Below are positions 53,398 through 61,925 of a DNA stretch of 64,000 nt, piece by piece. The DNA is taken from contig NZ_JBJURJ010000004.1 in NCBI RefSeq assembly GCF_046098205.1, positions 248,001-312,000 on the forward strand. The letters are read 5' to 3'. A program made the translations under genes and the position numbers. Within the stretch, counting starts at the first letter, position 1. Every line of letters starts with the position of its first letter. This stretch comes from Paenibacillus_AR mesotrionivorans (lineage in GTDB: Bacteria; Bacillota; Bacilli; Paenibacillales; NBRC-103111). Under the pieces are notes generated by a model. The model was not told the DNA's origin and made no database searches. It saw only the letters and a program-made list of their open reading frames with translations.

Positions 53398-53757
53398 TTA
53401 TTTTTTCGACGCCAGCCAGTCTGTTAAGAGCTTGATTTCGTCCTCGCTGAGGCGGTCCTTGTAGGCGATCATGCCGTTGCCGCCGTGCAGGATCTTGTTT
53501 TTGATCTCATCCGGGGTGAGTGTTGCCCCTACCTTGTCCATTTTGGTGTTGGCCATCTTGCCCTCCAGCTGCGGGCCGTGGCAAACCAGGCAGTTTTTCT
53601 TATAAAGCTCAACAGCAGCTTGGACATTAGGGTCTGTGGAATTTTCGTCCACTACCGGCTGTGCGGTTTTGCCGCCGGAGGTTCCGCAGGCTGCGAGCAT
53701 TACCGCCAAAGCGGCGGGCAACAGGAAACCCGCTGACGTTTTACGGAATAGATCCAT
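53398..53757 (-). CDS. Lipid-anchored cytochrome c-551 type protein
   Basis: A 119-residue lipoprotein with lipobox LAAC (Cys24) and a single heme site CLVCH near residue 57. The axial Met lies in GNGMIAYKDRLSEDEIKLL, the usual end of small cytochromes c. It matches CccB/cytochrome c-551 of Bacillus in size and anchoring, and should carry electrons on the outer face of the membrane. AAAGGAGG precedes the ATG at 53757; longer upstream frames are discounted. Confidence 0.93.
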   Translation of the reverse strand: MDLFRKTSAGFLLPAALAVMLAACGTSGGKTAQPVVDENSTDPNVQAAVELYKKNCLVCHGPQLEGKMANTKMDKVGATLTPDEIKNKILHGGNGMIAYKDRLSEDEIKLLTDWLASKK

Positions 53758-53915
53758 GTTGCGGATGCCTCCTTTCATTTGAACATATAGTGGGTAAGCC
53801 TGTTTGCTTCCCATTTCCAATATACGCCAAAGCGGCGGAGCAAGGCAACCAAACCAACCAATTAACGTCTGTTCGGCAGACGGGGCATAGAGGTACAGAA
53901 AGTGAGGAGAGCAGC

Positions 53916-56810
53916 ATGAATCGGGCATTATCGGCAAGTTCCCGCCGGGCGCTTATCCATGATCTGGAGGCGGGCACCTTCGATCTGGTGATCATCGGAG
54001 GGGGAATTACCGGAGCAGGAATTGCATGGGACGCAGCCAAAAGGGGCTTAAAAGCAGTGCTGATCGAACAAGGAGATTTTGCATCGGGGACCAGCAGCCG
54101 TTCCACCAAGCTGATTCACGGCGGCCTCCGGTATTTGAAGAAGGGAGAAATCCGCCTGGTCAAGGAGGTGGGACGGGAGCGGGAGTGGCTGTACGGAAGC
54201 GCTCCCCATCTGCTGACGCCTGCGCCCATGCTGCTTCCCCTTTATAAAGGAGGCACCTTCGGGTATTGGAGTGCGTCTGTCGGCCTTGCGGTGTACGACC
54301 GGCTGGCAGGTGTTTTGAAGAGCGAGCGCCGGGTAATGCTCCGTGCGGGCAGAGCCGCCAAGCAGGAGCCGCTGCTTAATGGCGAGGGCCTGAAGGGGGC
54401 CGGGCTGTATTATGAATACCGTTCCGACGACGCCCGGCTTACGGTTGAGGTGCTAAAAACGGCCAACAAACACGGGGCTGTGGTAGTTAACTACATGCAG
54501 GCGGCGGATTTCCTGTATTACAAGTCCAAGGTATGCGGAGTGAGAGCCGTTGACCGGCTTACCGGGCTGGAGGTAGATATCCGGGCCAAGAAGGTCGTGA
54601 ATGCGGCAGGGCCGTGGGTGGATCTGGTGCGGGCCAAGGACCATGCCATCCGGGGCAAAACCCTGCTCCTGACCAAAGGCATCCATCTGGTGGTCAGCCA
54701 AAGCAAGCTCCCGGTGAAGCAGGCGGCCTATTTTGATGCGCCGGACGGGCGGATGATTTTTGTGATTCCCCGGGGCAAAAAAACCTACATCGGCACCACC
54801 GATACGGTGTATAACGGCGATCCCGGCCTGGTCCGGGTAACGGAAAGCGACCGTGATTACCTGCTGAAGGCGGTGTCGGCGGTTTTTCCCCGGGTGAAGC
54901 TCACAGTTAATGATGTGGAAGCCATGTGGGCGGGGCTGCGTCCGTTGATCCATCAGGAGGGTAAAAGCCCGTCGGATATTTCCCGGAAGGATGAAATCTG
55001 GGAATCCCCCTCGGGGCTGATCACCATAGCCGGGGGCAAGCTGACAGGCTTCAGGAAGATGGCGGAAAAAACCGTGGATACCATTGCGGACCGCATTGCT
55101 TCCGAATCCAGACAGACCTTCGCCCCGTGCACCACGGACAGGGAAACCATCAGCGGCGGGGATCCTGGGCGCTGTGAAACCTATGAGGAGCTGCGGGAGC
55201 AGCTTTTGGAATATGGCGTCAAACGCGGATTGAACGCCAAAACGGTGAATGAGCTGTTGGACCGGTACGGCTCCAACATGACCAAAATCTATAAGCGGCT
55301 GGCGGAGCTGGACAAAGGCTTCCGCACCTGGAAGCCGGAGCCTTCCGCTGCCAAACGCGGCGCTGCGCCAGATCCGGGAAGACGGTCTGATGCCGGACGA
55401 GCGGACGGCGGCGGGAGCTTCGGCGGGCGGAGGGCACAGGCGGAGAGTTATCCGCCGGCAGCTGTACCGGACAGCGGTCGGTGGGCGTCCTCTGCTCCTG
55501 CGAGGGAAGGGGAACGAGGCCGGGTAAACGATGCGGGGCCGGGAGCGGAGAGCTTCCGGAGAGAGGAAATACCGGAACGGCCTGCTCCGGCATCCCCTTC
55601 CGCCTCCGCTATGGCCCGCAAGCCTGCCACACCAGAACAGGGCAAAATGAGCGCCGGGGAACGGGCGGCTTGGATCGAGGAGTGGAACCGCCGGGAGCAG
55701 AAGGCGGCTGCCGCCTCCAATGCAGAGGAGCGGGCCAAGTGGATCCGGGAATGGAACCAGCGGAAGCGGATTGCCGAAGAGGAAGAACTGGGGGCTCCTC
55801 CTGCAGCTGTGGAGTCTGCGGAAGCGCAAAAGCTGGATTTTGCTGCGACGAACGGTGGGGCTTCTGTTGATGGGCAGTGGGAGCGGGAGGTTTATGCCGA
55901 TCCTGTTCAGCCGGACAAAACCTCCGCCCCGGTGGAGGATGCCTGGCGCAAGCTGGAGGAGCTGACGGGACATCTGCGGCATGAAGAGCGGGATGTTAAG
56001 CCGGGTAAGGGTCCTGAAGCGGAGATGGGCGGCGGTTACGAAAAAGCGGCTGAGGCGCCGCAACGCCCGGAAGAGGCTGGCGCTCCGGGGCTGCACAGGC
56101 TCGGAGCAACCGGGGAAGAGGAGCTTCCCGGGCGGAATGCGGCCTGGACCGACGAGGATGCCCGTGGCTGGTGGAGCGGAGCGGATGAGGCCGGCACCTG
56201 GAACAGGTTGGAGCGGGAAGTGGCCGATCATGGAGCTGCCCAAAATGAGTGGGCTCAGCCGGAAACCGATGAAGCGCGTGGACATTCCGGGGACTATGGG
56301 GAATGGGATCAGCAAGCCGAAGCTGATGCCTGGCAGGGCACAGATCGGGATGTTGAGTGGAATCACACCTCTGCTGCGGAGGACGGCTGGAACGAAGAGG
56401 AACAACCCGGTTGGTCCGGACCGGCGGATACCGAGGCGTCGGCGGAGTCTCCCGATGATTCGGATGGGTTAGAGGCGGAACCCTTCTACCAGAGCGAATC
56501 GCTGGATTTGGAGGAAGCAGAGGCGGAGAAAGGGGACGGATATTTCCATTCGCTGGAATACAAGCTGCTGAAGGCGGAGGTCCACTACTGCGTGGAGGAG
56601 GAAATGACCGTCCAAGCGGCGGATTTCCTGATCCGGCGTACGGGGCTCCTCTATTTTGACCGGGAGCGGGCGGAGGAAATCGCCATAGATGTCATCGAAA
56701 TTATGGCGGAGCTGCTGGACTGGACCGAGCGTGAGGTAACGGACCAGAAGCTGCAGCTGGCCAAGGAATGGGAGCTTGCAACTACCGCCTACAAGTGGGA
56801 GCAGGACTAA
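53916..56810 (+). CDS. glpD: Glycerol-3-phosphate dehydrogenase with a ~400-residue insertion
   Basis: A 964-residue protein; GlpD is normally about 555. Residues 1-472 hold the whole FAD/DAO part: DLVIIGGGITGAGIAWDAAK near 24, SSRSTKLIHGGLRYL, YEYRSDDARLTVEVL, GGKLTGFRKMAEKT and NELLDRYGSNMTKIYKRLAEL. Residues 876-964 (YFHSLEYKLLKAEVHYCVEE onward, with RTGLLYFDRERAEEI) match the usual C-terminal domain. Residues 473-875 are an insertion, Gly/Ala/Pro/Arg-rich at first, then strongly acidic and Trp-rich, with two copies of a WIxEWNxR motif (W586 and W609). The frame is open throughout. GTGAGGAG precedes the ATG. The enzyme oxidises glycerol-3-phosphate to dihydroxyacetone phosphate at the membrane. 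Confidence 0.93.
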   Translation: MNRALSASSRRALIHDLEAGTFDLVIIGGGITGAGIAWDAAKRGLKAVLIEQGDFASGTSSRSTKLIHGGLRYLKKGEIRLVKEVGREREWLYGSAPHLLTPAPMLLPLYKGGTFGYWSASVGLAVYDRLAGVLKSERRVMLRAGRAAKQEPLLNGEGLKGAGLYYEYRSDDARLTVEVLKTANKHGAVVVNYMQAADFLYYKSKVCGVRAVDRLTGLEVDIRAKKVVNAAGPWVDLVRAKDHAIRGKTLLLTKGIHLVVSQSKLPVKQAAYFDAPDGRMIFVIPRGKKTYIGTTDTVYNGDPGLVRVTESDRDYLLKAVSAVFPRVKLTVNDVEAMWAGLRPLIHQEGKSPSDISRKDEIWESPSGLITIAGGKLTGFRKMAEKTVDTIADRIASESRQTFAPCTTDRETISGGDPGRCETYEELREQLLEYGVKRGLNAKTVNELLDRYGSNMTKIYKRLAELDKGFRTWKPEPSAAKRGAAPDPGRRSDAGRADGGGSFGGRRAQAESYPPAAVPDSGRWASSAPAREGERGRVNDAGPGAESFRREEIPERPAPASPSASAMARKPATPEQGKMSAGERAAWIEEWNRREQKAAAASNAEERAKWIREWNQRKRIAEEEELGAPPAAVESAEAQKLDFAATNGGASVDGQWEREVYADPVQPDKTSAPVEDAWRKLEELTGHLRHEERDVKPGKGPEAEMGGGYEKAAEAPQRPEEAGAPGLHRLGATGEEELPGRNAAWTDEDARGWWSGADEAGTWNRLEREVADHGAAQNEWAQPETDEARGHSGDYGEWDQQAEADAWQGTDRDVEWNHTSAAEDGWNEEEQPGWSGPADTEASAESPDDSDGLEAEPFYQSESLDLEEAEAEKGDGYFHSLEYKLLKAEVHYCVEEEMTVQAADFLIRRTGLLYFDRERAEEIAIDVIEIMAELLDWTEREVTDQKLQLAKEWELATTAYKWEQD

Positions 56811-56919
56811 ACGGTTAATTGGCAGACGCGGGAATGAGGGCGCCGGGATAACCGGCGATGCCGGGGAAAACTGAGAATGCCCTGGACTTTAAGTAACCAG
56901 AGCTTTCCGCATGTATATG

Positions 56920-56949
56920 GCCTCCGGCTAAGCCGGGGGCTTGTTTGTT
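56920..56949 (+). terminator. Terminator after glpD
   Basis: A 9-bp stem (GCCTCCGGC with GCCGGGGGC, one G-T pair) with loop TAA is followed by TTGTTTGTT. Confidence 0.75.
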
Positions 56950-57159
56950 AGGCGGGATAGTAGGGGAGTGTGATTCTAGATGGGCGTGGGGCGAGTGAGG
57001 GTGTGGTGAGGAGTTACATGAACGTGAGTGTGAGAGTGCGAGGGCAAGCGTCAGCGCCAAGAGGGCAGTGTGTGCTGTTGGCGTGAGTGTGCGGGTGTGG
57101 GGCATTACATAGGACGGAGCAATAACGGACTGTGGGGGCGGAAGCGTGGGATGAAACTG

Positions 57160-57343
57160 TAACGGACCGTGGTTCCGCTATTTCGGGTAAAAGGGGCTGT
57201 TCCTGTTTTTAAAGGACCGAGGAGCCGCTATTTGCCTGGGAAATCCCCGAATGCACCACTTTGGAGGCAAATAAGGGCTGCTCGGTCCGTAAGATTCAGG
57301 AAAGGGCAAAATCCGGCGGAATAGCGGATCGTCGGTCCGTAAG
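57160..57343 (+). repeat. Composite repeat cluster (AACGGACCG...CCGCTATTT units, two forward, two inverted)
   Basis: Units start at 57160 and 57210 (TAACGGACCGTGGTTCCGCT and TAAAGGACCGAGGAGCCGCT, each then ATTT) and, inverted, at 57269 and 57319 (ending CGGTCCGTAAG). Spacings are 50, 59 and 50 bp, the same geometry as the element starting at 4643 although the sequence is unrelated. A partial fifth inverted unit lies at about 57360-57376. The stretch 56950-57110 before it is GTG-rich low-complexity DNA without a gene. Confidence 0.8.
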
Positions 57344-57424
57344 AGGGGCAGCCCGTAAGAACAGCGGTCCGTAAGATGGCGGCGGCAAGATCCGGAGGAC
57401 GACGTTATGCGGGAGGGACGAAGG

Positions 57425-58291
57425 TTATTCGTCCTTCCGTTTCACCGGGGCCAGGCGGTTGCGTTTGGCGTAGTCCCGGGGGGAGATGCCCTCGATTTTT
57501 TTGAAAATGCGGCTGAAGTAGAACTCATCGGTGTACCCCACACTCTGGGCGATGGCCTTGAGCCGGTAATCCGAAAGCGCCAGCAATTCCTTGGCCCGGT
57601 CGATTCGAAGGTGGGTGAGGTATTCGATGGGGCTGTAGCCGACGGATTTTTTGAACAGGCGGGAATAGTGGCTGGCGCTTAAGCCCGCCATTTGGGCCAG
57701 ACCCTCCAGGGTAAGCTGCTCCTGATAATGGCTGATCATGTAGTCCTGGGTGTGGTCGATGGCCACGGTGGTATCTCCCGCAAGCTGCTGGGCGCGGAAG
57801 TCCTGGAGCAGCGATAGCAGGAATTCGTGAAGGTGGATGCCGCGGCGCATGGCGGTCATATGGCCCCGGCGCTGCCAAAGCTTGTCCAGCTGCTCCATCA
57901 GATGGATGAGCTGCGGCGTGTTATGAACGGTATAAGCGCCCTCTAAGGGGAATGGGCACTCCTCGGCGGGGCGGGCGAGCCACTGTTCTTTTTCCCAATA
58001 AGCCTCCGTGTAGTTGAACCGCAGGAAATAATACTCCAGCGGGTTCTCCGGCTCATGGCTGCGTTCGATGCGCATACCGGGGTGGTGGAAAAAAATCTTG
58101 CCCGGTTCGGCCGGATACGGAGTGCCGTTGATGGTGAAGGTGCCTTTGCCTTTGACAATCAGCCAGATGGAATGATACTTCATGACCACCAGTGGGCGCT
58201 GCCAGTCGCGGGCGGCTTTTTGATGGCCGATCAACAGGATATTGATGACCAGCCGGTTGAGTCTGGCGGCCAGGTCTCCGATATTCAGCAT
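57425..58291 (-). CDS. AraC family transcriptional regulator
   Basis: A 288-residue regulator with an N-terminal cupin-like sensor (YHSIWLIVKGKGTFTINGTPY, then GKIFFHHPGMRIERSHEP) and a C-terminal AraC domain (LEGLAQMAGLSASHYSRLFK and LKAIAQSVGYTDEFYFSRIF). GGAGG precedes the ATG. The layout is that of sugar-responsive activators. No sugar gene is adjacent, so the target is unknown. Confidence 0.92.
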   Translation of the reverse strand: MLNIGDLAARLNRLVINILLIGHQKAARDWQRPLVVMKYHSIWLIVKGKGTFTINGTPYPAEPGKIFFHHPGMRIERSHEPENPLEYYFLRFNYTEAYWEKEQWLARPAEECPFPLEGAYTVHNTPQLIHLMEQLDKLWQRRGHMTAMRRGIHLHEFLLSLLQDFRAQQLAGDTTVAIDHTQDYMISHYQEQLTLEGLAQMAGLSASHYSRLFKKSVGYSPIEYLTHLRIDRAKELLALSDYRLKAIAQSVGYTDEFYFSRIFKKIEGISPRDYAKRNRLAPVKRKDE

Positions 58292-58306
58292 GGGTGCCTC
58301 CGTTTA

Positions 58307-58471
58307 AGGGTGTGTCTGAAAACTCCGAGGGGAGTAGATTTTACCGAATTTTCGTTCCGGGCAAGGCACTTTTGCGTTAGTTCACCGGAGGGTACGTCAA
58401 GCGAAAGTAACGATAGCTCGGGGCGAAAAGGCGGTGAAAGATGCCCTCAAGCGAGTTTTTAGACACGCCCT
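58307..58471. mobile_element. MITE-like 165-bp element
   Basis: Terminal inverted repeats of 19 bp with two mismatches (AGGGTGTGTCTGAAAACTC at the left; AGGGCGTGTCTAAAAACTC as the reverse complement of the right end) bound 127 bp of non-coding DNA. No transposase frame fits inside. A clear target-site duplication is not seen. The rest of the gap to 58694 shows no gene. Confidence 0.65.
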
Positions 58472-58694
58472 AGTTGAAATTGTCTGAAAAACATGAGACG
58501 CTATCCTGAAAGAACAGGGTACAGGGCGTAGAACACCCCGAAATCGATAAATCCGGTTGGAAAGTCTCTGTAAGCAAAGTATAAGTTTTGGCCTGTTGTA
58601 AAATCAACCCGCTTCTGCGGAAAGCTTCGCATTCCCGTTAGCGGGAGGCTGCGGCGCTGCCGGCGGCGGCCAAGCAAACAAGGAGGAACCCGTT

Positions 58695-60083
58695 TTGGAT
58701 AAACAGCAAGAGGAGTTGGCACAGGAGCGGTTCTCGTTGCCCTTGCTAACGTGGTATAAAGCCGGGAACCGGGACCTGCCCTGGAGAAGGAGCCGGAACC
58801 CGTATCATATTTGGGTGTCGGAGATTATGCTGCAGCAGACCCGGGTGGAGACGGTGATTCCGTTTTTTAACCGGTTTATGGAGCTGTTCCCGACGGTGGA
58901 CAAGCTGGCGGATGCGCCGGAGGAGCAGGTGCTGAAGGCCTGGGAGGGGCTCGGCTATTACTCGCGGGCGCGGAATCTGCAGGCGGCGGCGCGGGACGTG
59001 CGGGATCACTTCGGAGGGGTTGTGCCCCATACGCCGGAGGGGATTGCCAGCCTTAAGGGGGTTGGGCCGTATACCGCCGGTGCGATTATGAGCATTGCCT
59101 ACAATCTGCCGGAGCCTGCGGTGGACGGCAATGTGATGCGGGTGCTGTCGCGGTATTTTCTGTTGGAGGAGGATATTGCCAAACCTTCCACCCGCATCGG
59201 GATTGAAAAGCTGGCACGTTCACTTATCCCCGAGAGTGAGGCGGGGGGATTCAACCAGGCGCTGATGGAGCTGGGCGCTACCATCTGTACGCCCAAATCC
59301 CCCCACTGCCTGCCATGCCCGGTGATGGAGCATTGCGCCGCCCGTCTGGCGGGCAGGGCGGAGGAGCTGCCGCTGAAGGCGAAGGCCAAACCTCCCCGCC
59401 CGGAGCACCGCGCCGTTGCCCTGGTAGAGGGCACGGGCGCCAACGCGGGGCGCATTCTGGTCCGCCAGCGGCCTGTCGAAGGCCTGCTGGCGCGGATGTG
59501 GGAGCTGCCGCATGTGCAGCTCCCGGAAGGGCTGCTTGCCGGAGGCGGGGATGCCGGTGACGGCATCTCCGCCGCTGCGGCAAGCCCGGGGCGTGGCCGG
59601 GGCGCAGCCCGCCGGCCGCGGGGGTTGGCCGCCGCCGGGAGCGGAGCGGCGGCGGGGCCGGAAGCCCATGGCCGGGCCATGGGCTTCCTGGCGGCTGCGC
59701 TGGCAGCGGAGGAGGGCGCCGCGGTCCTGCCGGTGGAATGGCTGATGGATGCGGAGCATCTGTTCAGCCATATCCGGTGGGACCTGGCGGTGTACCGCTG
59801 CCGGCCCGCGCCGGATTTTGGCGCCGTCGGAACGGCGGCGCAGGGCTATGCGGCGGCGGAGAGTGCCGCGTGGTACGGTGGGGCGGCTGCAGACAGCGCC
59901 GTCCCCATGGGCCAGGGCGCTGCTCCCGGCGCGGCGCCGGGGATGGCCCAGTCCCGCGGCAGTGGCGGCCTGCCGCCCCGCTACCGCTGGATGAGCTGGG
60001 AGGAACTGGACCAGCTGGCTTTCCCCAACGTGTTTTTGCGCATATTGAAAGCCTACCGGGAAGGAATCCAGGGGCAGCAATAG
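58695..60083 (+). CDS. mutY: A/G-specific adenine glycosylase with low-complexity insertions
   Basis: A 462-residue DNA repair enzyme removing adenine mispaired with 8-oxoguanine. The catalytic Glu43 is in SEIMLQQTR, the helix-hairpin-helix is LKGVGPYTAGAI, catalytic Asp144 is in VDGNVMRV, and the 4Fe-4S cluster ligands are Cys198, 205, 208 and 214. The C-terminal NUDIX-like domain that recognises 8-oxoG starts AVALVEGTG...RILVRQRP but is broken by two Ala/Gly/Pro/Arg-rich stretches (about 285-345 and 380-430), making the protein roughly 100 residues longer than usual. The TTG start follows AAGGAGGAAC. Confidence 0.94.
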   Translation: MDKQQEELAQERFSLPLLTWYKAGNRDLPWRRSRNPYHIWVSEIMLQQTRVETVIPFFNRFMELFPTVDKLADAPEEQVLKAWEGLGYYSRARNLQAAARDVRDHFGGVVPHTPEGIASLKGVGPYTAGAIMSIAYNLPEPAVDGNVMRVLSRYFLLEEDIAKPSTRIGIEKLARSLIPESEAGGFNQALMELGATICTPKSPHCLPCPVMEHCAARLAGRAEELPLKAKAKPPRPEHRAVALVEGTGANAGRILVRQRPVEGLLARMWELPHVQLPEGLLAGGGDAGDGISAAAASPGRGRGAARRPRGLAAAGSGAAAGPEAHGRAMGFLAAALAAEEGAAVLPVEWLMDAEHLFSHIRWDLAVYRCRPAPDFGAVGTAAQGYAAAESAAWYGGAAADSAVPMGQGAAPGAAPGMAQSRGSGGLPPRYRWMSWEELDQLAFPNVFLRILKAYREGIQGQQ

Positions 60084-60090
60084 GGGCGCG

Positions 60091-60240
60091 TACTCGAAAA
60101 ATCATACACAAACCACCGGCTAGTGGGTAAAACAGGTAATTATACTCGAAAAATCATATCCAAACCATCAGTTAGCGGAAAAAAGGTTAATTATACTTGA
60201 AAAACCGAATATAAACCATCAGTTAGTGGGCAAACCAGCA
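60091..60240 (+). repeat. Three tandem 51-bp repeats after mutY
   Basis: Copies begin at 60091, 60143 and 60194 with TACTCGAAAAATCATA (third copy TACTTGAAAAACCGAATA), each continuing CAAACCA-C/T-C-A/C-G-T/C-TAG-T/C-GG and AATTA. They are direct, not inverted, with period 51-52 bp. No gene lies in the gap from 60084 to 60352. Confidence 0.85.
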
Positions 60241-60352
60241 GCATGGGCCATAGCAATCGCATACACCCCAGCACATGGTACACAGAGGCGCCGCCCAAAA
60301 GGGAAGGGCGGGCAACCCCAAAAGCATTTAATAAAAATGGAGGCGGTTCTCG

Positions 60353-61102
60353 ATGAAGCTTGCTTTTATCTCCGATATTCATGGCAATTACCATGCGCTG
60401 GAGGCGGTGCTGCTGGATATTGCCACCCTCAAGGCGGACAAAATTTATGTGCTGGGGGACTTGGTGTTCAAAGGCCCCATGCCTGCCGAATGTGTGCGGA
60501 GAATCCGCCAGCTGGATACGGTGGTGATCCAGGGCAATATTGACGAACTGGTGGGCTGCAATCTCATCCAGCCGGGTTTTGCCAAGTCAGAGGAGCAGCA
60601 GGCGGCCTTGCTGGAAGAAATGGAATGGACTCGGAAACAGTTAACCCCGGAGGAACTGGAATATTTGGCCGGCCTGCCCTTTTCCCATGAGGAGGAGCCC
60701 GTAAAGGGTCTGCGCTTCCGCATGGTACATGCCAATCCCCGCAATCTGCTGGAGCAGGTGCTGCCAACAGATGTAGAGGAGCAGGTGTTGACCCGCATGT
60801 TCGAGGGAACGGAAGCCCGCATCGTGCTTTACGGACACATCCATATGCCTTACCTCCGCCACATCGGTGGCAAGGTGGTAGCCAATACCGGCAGCGTCGG
60901 GCTGCCCTTTGACGGTAATACAGCCGCTTCTTATGCTGTGCTGGAGATTGATGAGCCGTATGCGGGCTCAGCACCTGTCTTCTCCCTGGGCATCCGCAGG
61001 GTGCCATACGATGTGGAGGCAGCAGTTCGTGCGTTCGAAGGGACGGAGCATCCTTTTGCGGAAAATGTGATAACCGCGCTGCGGGCGGGCAAACGCCCCT
61101 GA
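60353..61102 (+). CDS. YfcE/calcineurin-type metallophosphoesterase
   Basis: A 249-residue phosphoesterase with all metal motifs: FISDIHGNYHALEAV (Asp8, His10), VLGDLVFKGP, VIQGNIDE (Asn), MVHANPR (His) and YGHIHMPYLR (His pair). Such enzymes hydrolyse phosphodiesters with two metal ions; the physiological substrate is unknown. ATGGAGGCGG precedes the ATG. The next gene follows after 37 bp and is likely in the same transcript. Confidence 0.93.
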   Translation: MKLAFISDIHGNYHALEAVLLDIATLKADKIYVLGDLVFKGPMPAECVRRIRQLDTVVIQGNIDELVGCNLIQPGFAKSEEQQAALLEEMEWTRKQLTPEELEYLAGLPFSHEEEPVKGLRFRMVHANPRNLLEQVLPTDVEEQVLTRMFEGTEARIVLYGHIHMPYLRHIGGKVVANTGSVGLPFDGNTAASYAVLEIDEPYAGSAPVFSLGIRRVPYDVEAAVRAFEGTEHPFAENVITALRAGKRP

Positions 61103-61139
61103 CCCCGGCAGGTTGACAGACGAAATGGAGGAAAGTGTT

Positions 61140-61703
61140 GTGAAACGCAGCTTTTTGATTCTTTACGGTCTGGGCGGCAGTGGTCCTGACCATTGGCAAT
61201 CCTGGCTGGCACGCGGGCTTAGCGCCCGTGGGGAAACGGTCCATTACCCCAGCTTGCCCAATCCGGATCATCCGGACAAGGAGCAGTGGCTTGCTGACCT
61301 GGCCCAATCCATCGATGCCATTCCCGAAGATGAGGAGCTGACGGTGGTGGCCCACAGCCTGGCTTGTATCCTGTGGTTCCATTATGCGGCCCAAGGAGTC
61401 CGGCGCAAGGCGGAGCGTGTGTTTCTGGTGGCACCGCCTTCCGTCCATACCAGGCTGGAGGAGGTAGCAAGCTTTTTCCCTGTGCCGGACCGTCTGGAGG
61501 AGCTGCAGCACGCAGCTGCGCAAACCCTTCTGATCCTGTCCACCACAGATCCGTATTGCTCCTTGGAGGATGCCCTCGTTTACAAAAGAATGGGCGTGCC
61601 CAGTCTAACCTTGCCTGATATGGGCCATATCAATGTGGCTTCCGGGTATGGCCCCTGGGAGTGGATTCTGAAGCTGTGTCTCAATGGCAGCCCGATTCTG
61701 TAA
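61140..61703 (+). CDS. RBBP9/YdeN family alpha/beta hydrolase
   Basis: A 187-residue serine hydrolase. FLILYGLGGSGPDHWQSWLA is the oxyanion strand region, VVAHSLACI holds the nucleophile Ser, STTDPYC the acid Asp and DMGHIN the His, as in the RBBP9/YdeN family (DUF1234). The GTG at 61140 is preferred because GGAGGAAAG lies eight bases upstream; the TTG at 61113 would place that site inside the coding region. A terminator follows. Substrate unknown. Confidence 0.9.
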   Translation: MKRSFLILYGLGGSGPDHWQSWLARGLSARGETVHYPSLPNPDHPDKEQWLADLAQSIDAIPEDEELTVVAHSLACILWFHYAAQGVRRKAERVFLVAPPSVHTRLEEVASFFPVPDRLEELQHAAAQTLLILSTTDPYCSLEDALVYKRMGVPSLTLPDMGHINVASGYGPWEWILKLCLNGSPIL

Positions 61704-61796
61704 GGAGCTGCGAGGAAATTAGCGGTACTTTATTTCGTCGCAGTCTCTAAGCCGGGAAGAGCCACAACGGAAATATATCCATACTTTTCTTCCGGA

Positions 61797-61830
61797 CTGC
61801 ACCCTGATTCTTCAGGCGTGCAGTTTTTAT
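61797..61830 (+). terminator. Terminator after the hydrolase gene
   Basis: CTGCACCCTGA pairs with TCAGGCGTGCAG (one bulge) around TTCT, followed by five T residues. Confidence 0.8.
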
Positions 61831-61885
61831 GTTATATAACCTGACATAGACACAGAATTGTGCTTAGGCCCTGCTGGAAGAAGAA

Positions 61886-61894
61886 TGGTATGAT
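61886..61894 (+). promoter_or_regulatory. Extended -10 promoter of the SBP/GTPase/ABC module
   Basis: TGGTATGAT fits the extended -10 consensus (TGnTATnAT type) and lies 32 bases before the TTG start of the first gene. No -35 of note. Confidence 0.45.
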
Positions 61895-61925
61895 ACGGGT
61901 AAAATGTCCGTTGGAGGTGGTCCGG

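Noticed and set aside
53661..53915. N-terminal extension of GlpD
   Set aside because: The upstream frame overlaps the cytochrome gene on the other strand and has no binding site; GTGAGGAG points to the ATG at 53916, where GlpD homology begins.
54453..56405. 650-codon minus-strand frame opposite glpD
   Set aside because: The plus strand encodes intact GlpD domains. The antisense product is Arg/Pro/Leu-rich without motifs, as expected of GC-rich shadow frames. It does explain why the glpD insertion might be doubted, but the plus-strand frame is continuous from domain to domain.
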